Below are positions 28,389-36,194 of a stretch of 64,000 bases of DNA, piece by piece. A program made the translations under genes and the position numbers. The notes below the pieces were generated by a model. That model was not told the DNA's origin. It saw nothing but the letters and a program-made list of their open reading frames with translations, and made no database searches. The stretch lies in the NCBI GenBank assembly GCA_963746955.1, contig CAVVDR010000010.1:29207-93206 (forward strand), in the 5' to 3' direction. How positions within the stretch are numbered: the stretch's first letter is position 1; each line of letters starts with the position of its first letter. The stretch comes from DASQBT01 sp963746955 (GTDB taxonomy: Bacteria; Pseudomonadota; Gammaproteobacteria; Burkholderiales; Thiobacillaceae).

Positions 28389-29396
28389 TCAATTCCCGCT
28401 TAGCCGCTTGCCGAATGATATTGCATATGCAGGCGAGCGGAAGAGCAGGACGGGATCATTCGTCGGCTCGATTCCATCAGACATCACGAGCGGGTCGAAG
28501 TTGATCTTTTCGCATTCCGCACCCTTCTGCGGCGTCGCAGAAGAAATGGTCAATGTTCCGACCTTGACCTCCTTGCGGTTTGCAGGCCACATCAAGGTAG
28601 GATTGTCTACAGGATCACCAGGAGCGCCAATCGCCAGCACCATGTCCCAGCGCACAGGTCCATGCTTGAGTCGATCAATCAATTTCTGTTCAAGAAAGTT
28701 GGGTGGCGAAGACTTCAGTTCCTCATCAGACATCTGTTTTTCGCCGTCCTCGGGTACGAAGCGCCAATGGACCAGCGTGGTCTTGTTCCTGCGATTCACG
28801 AATTTGAACGTATGGATGCCGAAGTAGCTGCTGTTGGCCCAGCTAGGCGGTGGATTATTCTTGGCCAGAAATGCCGCCTGCGGCAAGCTGTCCGGGTGAC
28901 TTGCCCTGAATGCCTTGATCTTCTCTGGATCAGGTTTGCCGGTTGCCGGATCAGGTTTCTTGGAGACGATATCGTCAAAAAATGTCTGTGGCGTCGCCGC
29001 GCCAAAGACGGGCGTATTCAGCATCGTCATGTGCTGCAGGCGGCCCCCCGGCAGCCTGAATTCCAGCGCCATGCCTCGCGGAATCCTTGCGGTATCCGGT
29101 ACCCTGGGATTGCCGCCGGGCATGGAGAAACGCGCGACAACCGGCACCGGTTTGCCTGAAAACAGCGTCGAACGCGTATAGACGCGCGCCGCCGGCAATC
29201 CGACAAATTCGCCAGCAGCGCATGTCCCCTTGGTGTGATTACGGCGTTCCCCCGGATGTACTCCAAAAGTGCCTTCCAGCGCGGACACCACTTGATCCGG
29301 AGTCACTTCTTTTTTCGCCGCCATGCAAAGCGGCGCGGTGATGATCAGCAGTCCGCCTAGCAGCCATGCTGATACATTGTTTCCTGCAACGAACAT
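28389..29396 (-). CDS. Catalase-family heme peroxidase (SrpA-like)
   Basis: 335 residues from ATG 29396, with AAGGAG upstream; a signal peptide ends near APLCMAA. The protein is the compact catalase-related type: FGVHPGERRNHTKGTCAAG starts the core with the distal His, VVARFSMPGGNP and RGMALEFRLPGG follow, and DPVLLFRSPAYAISFGKR near the C-terminus contains the proximal Tyr region. Such proteins act as periplasmic peroxidases. It is a large cargo for a cassette; flanking attC-like sites are degenerate. Confidence 0.9.
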   Translation of the reverse strand: MFVAGNNVSAWLLGGLLIITAPLCMAAKKEVTPDQVVSALEGTFGVHPGERRNHTKGTCAAGEFVGLPAARVYTRSTLFSGKPVPVVARFSMPGGNPRVPDTARIPRGMALEFRLPGGRLQHMTMLNTPVFGAATPQTFFDDIVSKKPDPATGKPDPEKIKAFRASHPDSLPQAAFLAKNNPPPSWANSSYFGIHTFKFVNRRNKTTLVHWRFVPEDGEKQMSDEELKSSPPNFLEQKLIDRLKHGPVRWDMVLAIGAPGDPVDNPTLMWPANRKEVKVGTLTISSATPQKGAECEKINFDPLVMSDGIEPTNDPVLLFRSPAYAISFGKRLSGN

Positions 29397-29433
29397 ATAT
29401 GCTCCTTTCATTTTCTGAAGCCGGACCAGGCGC

Positions 29434-29500
29434 CAAATGTTTGAATTCACGGGCCTGCGCGACTTATCGCGCAGGCCCGGCGGAATGATTGCCTGGACTT
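29434..29500 (-). other. attC-like site
   Basis: GCCAAATGTTTGAATTCA (29434-29451), then perfect arms CGGGCCTGCGCG and CGCGCAGGCCCG around ACTTAT. The right core is degenerate (GGAATGATTGCC). Confidence 0.6.
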
Positions 29501-29720
29501 GGACGCAAGGATAACCCGGCTGGCCCAATCAAGTGCAGGGGCATCCGTGTCGGGCGTCGGTGCAAATGCTTGAGGCTTCACAGTCCCCCGCCTCCTGTGA
29601 GTTGGATTCAATCGGGAGTTAACCGCACTTTTGGGCATGGATCCTGTCTGGACACAGCCTCCGCCGGAGCAGGCAGCGGGCAGTGCGATCGGCTGCCGCC
29701 CGGCGCGGCAGAAGGGTTGC
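29500..29720 (-). pseudogene. Partial copy of a cupin-cassette 5' region
   Basis: A GTG at 29583 begins KPQAF, matching the start of the cupin at 28192 (KPQPF). The upstream blocks GGATTCAATCGGGAGTTAA and CAGTGCGATCGGCTGCCG repeat those before the cupin (28210 and 28293). The reading frame then diverges and ends near 29447. It looks like a fragment of a duplicated cupin cassette. The remainder of 29397-29955 shows no gene. Confidence 0.4.
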
Positions 29721-29955
29721 GAACAATGGCCTCGAAGCGGCGCGCGCAGGCCTGGCATGAAGACGTCCGCGACATCGCATGGCTGGGCGTGACGTTGACC
29801 GCGGCACCTGCGGCCCGGGAAATCCGCATGCGCGTCAGCGTGCTCATTGAGAGCCATGCCACTTGACGGCCAGGCCCGCTCGTCGATTCGAAGCTTTGCA
29901 AGGCGGCAGAAAATCGGTCGCAGTGCAGCCATCTGCTTGAGGCGATACGTTCGAA

Positions 29956-30822
29956 TCAAAAGTAGGGCGGCGGGTCGGGCAGTTTGCTGCCGCAGGCGCA
30001 TTGCCCGTTGGTCTTTTCATGGTTATTCATTTTTTTGCAATCCCTGCACCGCACCCACAGGGTGTTGATGTGATGAGGCACCCATACGCTGGTATAGGCC
30101 GCATCGCTCAACTCATCCCAGAATCTTTTCATTGCGTGACTGTGGGCCGGGCTTTGCATGATCTGGCGAACATCTTCGGGATGTTTCCAGGCGCCGATGG
30201 TAATGCCCCGCCCACCCGTGCGGGCCAGAGCCAGCCCAATGAATCCATCCATCTGCAACAGCTCCCTGGCAATTTCCCGTGACTGATTCTTTATCTCCTC
30301 CGTATCCTCATTGGAATTCCAGATTGACGTGATACTGAATGCGCCGGGTTTCTCCAAGTTGCCCGTTTGCGCGAAAACGGAATAGCCAAATGAAAAGGGG
30401 CCGATCCCGGACGGCTGGACAAGCACCTGCAAGCCCATCTGCTCCGGAACGACCCTGGTATCAAAGTAGCCCACCACAGACTCGATCCTGCCGCCCGATA
30501 CCTTGATGAAATCCGCGCCGGGAAGCAGCACCTTTTGTCCCGAAGGGGGCAAACCCTGAAACGATCCGGTATTGGTTCCCTTCATCAGCCATTGCGCTGC
30601 CACCATCCCCTCGCCAGACTCGGCCTTGCTGACTAATTCAAATGCAAGGTCGGGGAAAGCCTCCCACAGGCTTTGCGCATACGCGCCGATATCGCGGCCT
30701 CGCACCTTTATGCTGGGGTCATGGTATTCGCCCTCTTCAGTGAAGAGGCTGGCGATGGAACCGGCATCGTGGGCATTCCATGCATTGAAATACGCTTGTG
30801 CGACATCTGGAGGATTATTCAT
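29956..30822 (-). CDS. SnoaL-like / monooxygenase-like / zinc-ribbon fusion
   Basis: 288 residues in three parts. Residues 1-125 are SnoaL-like (AYFNAWNAHDAGSIASLF, then QWLMKGTNTGSFQGLPPSG, an ester-cyclase-type NTF2 fold). Residues about 130-250 resemble an antibiotic-biosynthesis monooxygenase-type ferredoxin fold. The last 35 residues are a Cys-rich end (CRDCKK, then QCACGSKL) that could bind zinc. The combination is uncommon; function is unknown. It lies in the array on the minus strand. Confidence 0.75.
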   Translation of the reverse strand: MNNPPDVAQAYFNAWNAHDAGSIASLFTEEGEYHDPSIKVRGRDIGAYAQSLWEAFPDLAFELVSKAESGEGMVAAQWLMKGTNTGSFQGLPPSGQKVLLPGADFIKVSGGRIESVVGYFDTRVVPEQMGLQVLVQPSGIGPFSFGYSVFAQTGNLEKPGAFSITSIWNSNEDTEEIKNQSREIARELLQMDGFIGLALARTGGRGITIGAWKHPEDVRQIMQSPAHSHAMKRFWDELSDAAYTSVWVPHHINTLWVRCRDCKKMNNHEKTNGQCACGSKLPDPPPYF

Positions 30823-30939
30823 GAATAGATATCTCCGACAAAATTCTGGCGTGAAGACGAGCGGCGTTGCGTTGCCTGGACCCTAGGGGAGCCCCTGGCG
30901 GGCAAGCAAGACGGGCTTCCGGTGGGCGGGGCAACGCGG

Positions 30940-31491
30940 TCATTTGGCGATAGGACCGGTGCACCACTGCTGTTCACAAGGGACGCCGTCGTGATCGCCG
31001 TCCATTTTGACGTTGGGGCAGTTCTTCAGGAAGAACGTTGCTTCGGCGCAGGAAGTCATTTGGGAACAATAGGTACGGCCATCGCAGTGCAAGGACGACG
31101 AGGCGGCTTGATCGCCGGACGGGGCGGCGACTGACGATTGTGGTGCAATGCGGCGGGAGTATTCGCCGTACCCGTAGTAAGCCAGGGCAACGACAATGAC
31201 AAGCGGAATGACCCGGCCAAAGATACCTTGTCCCGCAATGCGGCGGCCGGAGTTTGATTGGCGAGCCACACGCACGGTGGAACGGCCAGGGCAAAGCAGG
31301 TGCTTCGCTCGTTTCTTTCCGGCACTGTCGATCTCAATTTCAAACGTGAGTCGCTCTCCGATCGTTGGGCGACGGCCATCTCTGGGAAAGGCGGAGATGT
31401 GAACAAAAACTTCAGGGCCGCCCTGAGTCGGGGCAATGAATCCGAAGCCGCGATCATCATTCCACTTTGCGAGTGTGCCTTCGATGCGCAT
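30940..31491 (-). CDS. Cold-shock domain / membrane / excalibur protein
   Basis: 183 residues. Residues 1-65 are a cold-shock domain (GTLAKWNDDRGFGFIAPTQGG holds the RNP-like aromatics, then VFVHISAFP). A membrane segment follows at about residues 92-110 (VIPLVIVVALAYYGYG). The C-terminus is an excalibur domain (CDGRTYCSQMTSCAEATFFL, then DGDHDGVPCEQQWC), a Cys-bridged Ca2+-binding extracellular module. Nucleic-acid binding inside and Ca2+ binding outside are implied by family knowledge only. Confidence 0.85.
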   Translation of the reverse strand: MRIEGTLAKWNDDRGFGFIAPTQGGPEVFVHISAFPRDGRRPTIGERLTFEIEIDSAGKKRAKHLLCPGRSTVRVARQSNSGRRIAGQGIFGRVIPLVIVVALAYYGYGEYSRRIAPQSSVAAPSGDQAASSSLHCDGRTYCSQMTSCAEATFFLKNCPNVKMDGDHDGVPCEQQWCTGPIAK

Positions 31492-31496
31492 TCAAA

Positions 31497-31564
31497 AGGG
31501 CCGACTCGGAGTGGATTTGCCTGCGCGGCTCTTCGCGCAGGTGCGGTGCAATGACGGGTTGGGC
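31497..31564 (-). other. attC site
   Basis: Right core GTTGGGC 31558-31564, dyad TGCGCGG / CCGCGCAGG type (CCTGCGCGGCTCTTCGCGCAGG). The left core is worn (GGGCCGACT). Confidence 0.65.
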
Positions 31565-31587
31565 AATTTCCAGGCTTCTTGCATCGA

Positions 31588-31968
31588 TCAGACCGTACTC
31601 ATGAGTACTGCAGCCAGTGCCGATGGATCAGCCACGCTCACCATAAGTTGTCGCAGGCGGACGGGAAAACCCACAACGTATCCGCGCTGAGCTGGTGTTA
31701 AGTTGATGGTCAGAATTCCTCGTCCCGATCCGTTTACCAACCATCGGCCCGCGAACCCGTGAACCCCACGACTCAGGGGACGCTCATGCGTTGCGGCGGC
31801 CAGGGCGACAGCGGTTCTCGGAAAATTGGAGCGAAATGCCCAACCCATTTGCACCCGAACCTCCCCGTCATTCACTTCAACATAGGAACTCGAAGGAGGC
31901 AGCAACAAAGCACTCGACAAAATCCCATACCATGCATCGAACTGAATCGGAAAGCGTTGTGGTTTCAT
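31588..31968 (-). CDS. Hypothetical cassette protein, 126 residues
   Basis: It starts at ATG 31968 (a GGAG lies about 8 bases before it). The protein is soluble, with no cysteines and no signal. SSYVEVNDGEVRVQMGWAFR and THERPLSRGVHGFAGRWLVN are the conserved-looking blocks, followed by LTPAQRGYVVGFPVRL. The family is unknown to me. The attC at 31497 follows directly, so this is a one-gene cassette. Confidence 0.65.
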   Translation of the reverse strand: MKPQRFPIQFDAWYGILSSALLLPPSSSYVEVNDGEVRVQMGWAFRSNFPRTAVALAAATHERPLSRGVHGFAGRWLVNGSGRGILTINLTPAQRGYVVGFPVRLRQLMVSVADPSALAAVLMSTV

Positions 31969-32044
31969 GTGGCCCATCTCCGTTTACTGGCGGTCCAAGC
32001 CAAGGCCAAGGCACCGGCCCTGCCGCGGCACAGGACAGGAGCAC

Positions 32045-32497
32045 TTAATGCGCGGTCTCGGCAAGCATCTGCTCCAGCCGTTCAAAACTGTCGGTCCAGC
32101 CTGCTTCATGCAACGCGCGGCGGTCCTCCGTAGCGAAACCGCCTTGGATCAAGAGAACCTCGGTCCCGTCATCTCGATCCTGAAGGGACAGCGTGACCAG
32201 CGTCTCCCGATCGTCCGGGTCGGGCGGGGACCATCGAAACGTGTACGCCAGACGGGCGGGAGAATCGACCTCCCGGAACTCTCCCGAGAGGTAGAAGAGA
32301 TCACCTTCCGGAGGCTGCATCGCGATCCGATAGCTGCCGTCGACCACCGGATCGAAATCAATGCTGGGAACACTAAAGCCTCTCGGCCCCCACCACCTGG
32401 CGAGCTCGCCCGGCTTGGTCAGGGCACGGTATACGACCGTCCGCGGGAAAGGCAGAAACCGCTTCAGGCGCAGGACTAGTGGATCGTTTACATTCAT
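32045..32497 (-). CDS. SRPBCC (AHSA1-like) domain protein 2
   Basis: 150 residues from ATG 32497. RFLPFPRTVVYRALTKPGEL, then WWGPRGFSVPSIDFDPVVDG, and the C-terminal LHEAGWTDSFERLEQML helix are characteristic of AHSA1-type proteins. The ligand is unknown. It is not a close copy of the SRPBCC cassette at 27160, so it is likely an independent capture. Confidence 0.85.
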   Translation of the reverse strand: MNVNDPLVLRLKRFLPFPRTVVYRALTKPGELARWWGPRGFSVPSIDFDPVVDGSYRIAMQPPEGDLFYLSGEFREVDSPARLAYTFRWSPPDPDDRETLVTLSLQDRDDGTEVLLIQGGFATEDRRALHEAGWTDSFERLEQMLAETAH

Positions 32498-32770
32498 TTC
32501 ACCTCCCCGGGGCTCTTCCACCCGCTTGCCCAATCAGCATCACCAGCGCCCGGCGCCGTCCGCTGCATACTGTTGTCAGCCAGCGTTTCTATCGGACATC
32601 CCGGGTGAACCGGCGCCGGCAACGGCCATTCTCCCTTGGCCATCCTGATCATCTGAGCGGTATCGGTAAACTGGTCGAATTTGACGACCTCGCCAGCCGC
32701 GTTCAATTGAGCGATCACCGGCGCGCTAACGTAAAGCCGAGGGGTGCCCTGCAGGCGCGTCCCGGCGGCC
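32494..32770 (-). pseudogene. C-terminal thioredoxin-fold remnant
   Basis: The frame has no credible start. It reads LQGTPRLYVSAPVIAQLN, with a cis-Pro-like GTP as in thioredoxin-fold proteins, then GEVVKFDQF and a tail NSMQRTAPGAGDADW. The tail matches the usual translation of an attC. It probably represents the 3' part of a damaged cassette. Confidence 0.4.
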
Positions 32771-32795
32771 GAAGGGAGCGAACTCGACGCCAGGA

Positions 32796-33383
32796 TTACG
32801 CCTCGCTCGCTGCGTTGGCATCGGGGAAGCCCCGACCTGCACCGTGAAGTGGCGCAACCAGGTTCGAAACTCGGTGCGCGAACCCTTCCACCGCGCGCCA
32901 GTCTGTGAACTCCACACAAGCGGTTGGGTCTGTGGGGCCGTTGGTCAGCCACATGATGAGTCTGATCACCAGCCGGTCCATGGGGCCATATCTTGGGTAG
33001 TCCAGCCTTCCGGCAAACACCCCGAGTTCGCGTGGCGCCCAGGTCGTCTTTCGCCTGAAGGAGCGAACATACGGGTTCGACTCGGGGGTGTCTTTGCCGG
33101 GCTTGCGAGCGACGACATTGACCGAGAAGAACGCGCTGACCTTCTGATCAAGCGCCTCGCGGTTGGCCTCGATGAAGCGATAGACGTCGGGACGGTGCCT
33201 CCCGTAGCGGATGCTCGCCCCGACAACAACCAGTTCAAACGGCGTGAGATCGAGGCCGGCGCCTCTGCCGATTTCGAACAGCTCAACCGTGTGACCCACC
33301 GTCTCAAGCACTTCCTTCAGGCGATTGCAAATTGTCAACGTGTGCCCTTCGACAGTCGAGTAGGCGATGAGCGTGCGCGACAT
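32796..33383 (-). CDS. Flavodoxin-fold protein, HemG-like
   Basis: 195 residues. LIAYSTVEGHTLTICNRL is the FMN phosphate loop, VVVGASIRYGRHRPDV the second flavin contact, and the segment KTTWAPRELGVFAGRLDYPR resembles the menaquinone-dependent protoporphyrinogen oxidase HemG. Protoporphyrinogen oxidation is therefore a reasonable inference. The gene is not linked to heme genes here, and HemG-like cassettes of other role exist. The start ATG lies 10 bp from the attC at 33394. Confidence 0.8.
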   Translation of the reverse strand: MSRTLIAYSTVEGHTLTICNRLKEVLETVGHTVELFEIGRGAGLDLTPFELVVVGASIRYGRHRPDVYRFIEANREALDQKVSAFFSVNVVARKPGKDTPESNPYVRSFRRKTTWAPRELGVFAGRLDYPRYGPMDRLVIRLIMWLTNGPTDPTACVEFTDWRAVEGFAHRVSNLVAPLHGAGRGFPDANAASEA

Positions 33384-33393
33384 GAGTTGCGAG

Positions 33394-33456
33394 GTCTAAC
33401 GTAAAAGTAAGGGGCTGCGCGCTTTTGCGCAGTCCCCCTTGACTGCAAGGTTGGGC
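33394..33456 (-). other. attC site
   Basis: Left core TCTAACG region (33394-33401), right core GTTGGGC 33450-33456, 63 bp, with arms AAGGGGCTGCGCG / CGCAGTCCCCCTT. The sequence family is shared with sites at 34608 and 55555. Confidence 0.9.
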
Positions 33457-33469
33457 GGTTCCCTATGAA

Positions 33470-33880
33470 TCATTGTGAGCCATTACCGGGTTTGGCCGCT
33501 TTTTCAGCAGGCTGATCCTGTGGCTTGGGTTCAATTGTCCAAAACCTCTTGATCTGCGCGAGTACGCCGCCGATCAGGAAGATAAACGCGAGAGCCCCCG
33601 CACTCTGACGCTGAAAAGTACCAACTAAATCTATTGCGGGTGGTTGCGTTAGAACAAGCATGCTGAATAGAACCGGCGCACTATAGAGTTGCAGAAGGGC
33701 AAGGCCTAGACTGACAGCGTCATCTTGTCTCAAGAATCGCTTCTTTTTAAGATATAGCGCGAAGATGTAGAGGCCAACAAACACGATTGCCGCAACAATT
33801 ACCCATCGAGTATCAAGTGTCAGAATGGCCAAACCAATGTCACTTAGAAAATCAGATTGTGCGTTTGTGTGGCTGCTCAT
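33470..33880 (-). CDS. Membrane protein of unknown function
   Basis: 136 residues from ATG 33880. Three hydrophobic segments (about 24-45, 60-85, 95-115) are followed by a polar Pro/Lys-rich tail ending KPGNGSQ. No family was recognised. Its ATG overlaps the stop of the short gene at 33877 (ATGA type), so the two are translated together. Confidence 0.65.
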   Translation of the reverse strand: MSSHTNAQSDFLSDIGLAILTLDTRWVIVAAIVFVGLYIFALYLKKKRFLRQDDAVSLGLALLQLYSAPVLFSMLVLTQPPAIDLVGTFQRQSAGALAFIFLIGGVLAQIKRFWTIEPKPQDQPAEKAAKPGNGSQ

Positions 33881-34023
33881 GAGTGTCTCCCCAAGATTAA
33901 GGGAAGTATTACTGCGCCAGCTATAAGGCCAACAATTGCGCCCCATACACCGGAAATCCATAGGCCAAGTAGTGCGCCTACTGCAGCCCCTAGAATAATT
34001 CCACCTAATTGCTGGTCAGACAT
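33877..34023 (-). CDS. Small glycine-zipper membrane peptide
   Basis: 48 residues. GGIILGAAVGALLGLWISG and VGLIAGAVILPLILG give two Gly-rich hydrophobic segments. It overlaps the following membrane-protein start by 4 bp, so the pair is likely co-translated. The Gly/Ala packing motif suggests a small membrane channel- or toxin-like peptide; nothing proves that. Confidence 0.55.
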   Translation of the reverse strand: MSDQQLGGIILGAAVGALLGLWISGVWGAIVGLIAGAVILPLILGRHS

Positions 34024-34174
34024 AAACACCTCCAAACCATGAACCAATATACGGACTATATTCTGCCGCCCAACGTCGAAGCTCACCCTCGAAAGCAACT
34101 GGTGTGTTGATGCGGTAGATGCCTTCGGAAATTTCATGCACATTGGTCCCGGACTGTGGGTTCGTAATGGTCAT
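34016..34174 (-). pseudogene. Truncated MBL-fold gene joined to half an attC
   Basis: From ATG 34174 (AGGAGAG upstream) the product reads MTITNPQSGTNVHEISEGIY and then RINTPV, the opening of an MBL-fold hydrolase. The frame then enters attC sequence (right-core half, GCCCAAC at 34068-34074, AGCTCACCCTCGAAAGC) and stops. The zinc-binding HxHxDH part is missing. An internal deletion of the cassette, removing most of the gene and half its attC, would give this. Confidence 0.55.
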
Positions 34175-34232
34175 CGGGCTCTCCTCATGGTGTATTGGGG
34201 AATTGTGGCGTCTGGACACCTGTCGCGCAACG

Positions 34233-34577
34233 TTACTCTTGCCTGACTATATCGACCGAGATCTCCACCGCCGGAATCGTTCCTCTGTTCTCAAGCCAGT
34301 GTGTGGTGTTCCTGTCCTCGGGCCAGCCCACTCCCGGCCCATAGTCGGTAGCGACCCCATTTCGATGGTCAGTGATCGTTCCTTGCAGGATGTAGACGGT
34401 GCCTGGTCTGCCTTTATGGTCGTGAACCGGGCCGAAGACGCCTCCAGGCTCGATGGTCACCATACGCATTCGAAGCTGGCGCCCTGCCATGCCCTCGATC
34501 TCAGGGCCCAGGTCAACCGTTGCAAGTAACTTCACCGTCACCCCTTTCGTCTCAGGTGCCACCTGTTCGTTGCTCAT
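34233..34577 (-). CDS. Cupin-fold protein 2
   Basis: 114 residues from ATG 34577. MRMVTIEPGGVFGPVHDHKG, then TVYILQGTITDHRNGV and WPEDRNTTHWLENRG, are cupin motif 1 and 2 regions with His, Glu and His ligands. It is a small single-domain beta barrel that binds a metal. The substrate is unknown. Confidence 0.8.
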   Translation of the reverse strand: MSNEQVAPETKGVTVKLLATVDLGPEIEGMAGRQLRMRMVTIEPGGVFGPVHDHKGRPGTVYILQGTITDHRNGVATDYGPGVGWPEDRNTTHWLENRGTIPAVEISVDIVRQE

Positions 34578-34607
34578 CGTGCCGTCCTTTCTGTAGTTCC
34601 AGGGCCT

Positions 34608-34666
34608 GTCATAAAAGTAAGGGGCTGCGCGCATTTGCGCAGTCCCGCTTGACTGCCGGGTCAAGC
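34608..34666 (-). other. Degenerate attC site
   Basis: Arms AAGGGGCTGCGCGC / GCGCAGTCCCGCTTGAC match the intact site at 33394. The cores are mutated (GTCATAA and GGGTCAAGC), so recombination at it is doubtful. Confidence 0.65.
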
Positions 34667-34682
34667 ATTTTTCGCATCACTT

Positions 34683-34976
34683 CTAGTGCCACTGCCCAAG
34701 CATCAGGGCGACAAACATGAGGCCGACAAAGGTCGAGGGCAGACTCAAGACGCATCCAACGGCAGAAAGTATCGCGGCCTTGCCCTTGAACCGTGACGAG
34801 ATAAGGCCAGCGATACCGGATAGCCCTCCAACAATGGCGAAGGCGAACATGACAAAGACCCAGTCCAGATGGGGCTTCGTCGTACTCCGCAGCGCAAGAT
34901 AAATAAATCCGGCTAATAGCGACTCAAGACACGAGAACGCCCCGAGCGCCAGGGACCATGATTGGCGGGATATCAA
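34683..34976 (-). CDS. Membrane protein of unknown function
   Basis: 97 residues, three or four hydrophobic segments with little loop between them. No family was recognised. The stop lies 17 bp from the degenerate attC at 34608. Cassette membrane proteins of this size are common. Confidence 0.6.
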   Translation of the reverse strand: MISRQSWSLALGAFSCLESLLAGFIYLALRSTTKPHLDWVFVMFAFAIVGGLSGIAGLISSRFKGKAAILSAVGCVLSLPSTFVGLMFVALMLGQWH

Positions 34977-35157
34977 TTGGAGACGCCTGGCAAGCCAAGC
35001 TGACCGGCGACCCGCGGTTGGCGGGAAGCACTGCCTTCGGGGCGGTGGTTGTTGACCGGGAGGTCAGGCGGCGCGGAGATGCACGCACCTGGCTGCATTC
35101 CGCCAAACGTGAGGTACGAATTGGCCGGTTCCGGTATCCGGTCCGAGCGTGCGCCAA

Positions 35158-36018
35158 TCATTCGTGAGCCGCTTCAGGCATGGCGTGAAGATAGCGGTAA
35201 AGGGCGGCAATCTCTGAATCCGTGAGTTGCGAAAGATTTTTGCGTGCCTGCAGGCTCATCACGCCAACGTTTCGCTCGCCGAGGGCAACTCCTGTCCGCA
35301 ACAGCCGAGTAAACGCCTCCGAAGAATAGGAAGCCACCATCCGCAGGTCCGGGCTTGTGAAATCCGGATTGGCATCGCCGCGCAGACTTGTTCCGTGACA
35401 CTCGGCGCAGATGGTTCGCGCGAGATACCGTCCACGCTCCGCTTCCTGATCCGTGGCGCCGGGCGGCGGCACGGTATCAGCGATGAGCCGGGCCGCGGTC
35501 TTGAATTTTCCGGTAACGAGGCCGACGCGCCCGAGCGGCCCTACCGAAACACTCGGGCCCGGCCCGGGAGCGGGTGGCAAGTTCTTCAGAAACGCGATGA
35601 TGCGGCCGAGATCGGCGTCCGTCATGCCGGCGAATGCCTCCGCCGGCATGACCATCAGGCTGCGTCCGTCCGGGCGAAGCCCGTTTCGGACAATGACGGC
35701 AATCTGCGCATCGCTATATCGGCGAACGGCGGCCGGGAGATTCGGTGCGACGATTCGCGCAATCAGCGGATCGTCGAACATCACCTGGCCCTCTGCCTCC
35801 TTGCCGTGACAGTCGTGGAAGCAGCCGCGGATGGTGGCGAGCCGGCGTCCCTCGCGGATTGATTCCGGGTCGGTCGGAATCGCAAGCGCCACGCCAGGGA
35901 CCTGGTAGGTGCGGTGCAGGACGCGTTCGGAGAGCACATACACAAGCGCGTAGCCGATGATGCCCAGTCCGACCAAACTGCCAACAGCGATGCCGATCCC
36001 GCGTAGTAGGCTGCGCAT
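35158..36018 (-). CDS. Diheme c-type cytochrome with N-terminal anchor
   Basis: 286 residues from ATG 36018, with ACAGGAG upstream. A membrane anchor (about residues 5-28) is followed by two cytochrome c domains. The first heme motif is GCFHDCHG, a spaced CxxxCH form rather than CxxCH; the second is CAECH. Met ligands are available in MVMPAEAFAGM and GVMSLQARKN. It is probably a membrane-bound periplasmic electron carrier. Confidence 0.85.
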   Translation of the reverse strand: MRSLLRGIGIAVGSLVGLGIIGYALVYVLSERVLHRTYQVPGVALAIPTDPESIREGRRLATIRGCFHDCHGKEAEGQVMFDDPLIARIVAPNLPAAVRRYSDAQIAVIVRNGLRPDGRSLMVMPAEAFAGMTDADLGRIIAFLKNLPPAPGPGPSVSVGPLGRVGLVTGKFKTAARLIADTVPPPGATDQEAERGRYLARTICAECHGTSLRGDANPDFTSPDLRMVASYSSEAFTRLLRTGVALGERNVGVMSLQARKNLSQLTDSEIAALYRYLHAMPEAAHE

Positions 36019-36137
36019 GACTCCTGTCCCCTCCCCGAACTGGCGGAGTGTAATTGCAACCCGAAGCTCCTGCAACGCCACCAACCCGAACGGCGGCGGC
36101 TGTCTGATTCCGGACGCCGGACGCGAGACGGGAGCGC

Positions 36138-36180
36138 CGCCGTTCAAGCTCAGCCGGTCGGCTGGAGCGCAGGGTGGGGC
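36138..36180 (-). other. attC half-site, degenerate
   Basis: TCAAGCTCAGCCGGTCGGCTGGAGCGCAGGGTGGGGC-type sequence at 36139-36180 corresponds to the right arm of the sites at 40472 and 42832. The left arm is missing and the right core is GTGGGGC. Confidence 0.5.
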
Positions 36181-36194
36181 CGCCTAGTAGGTGC

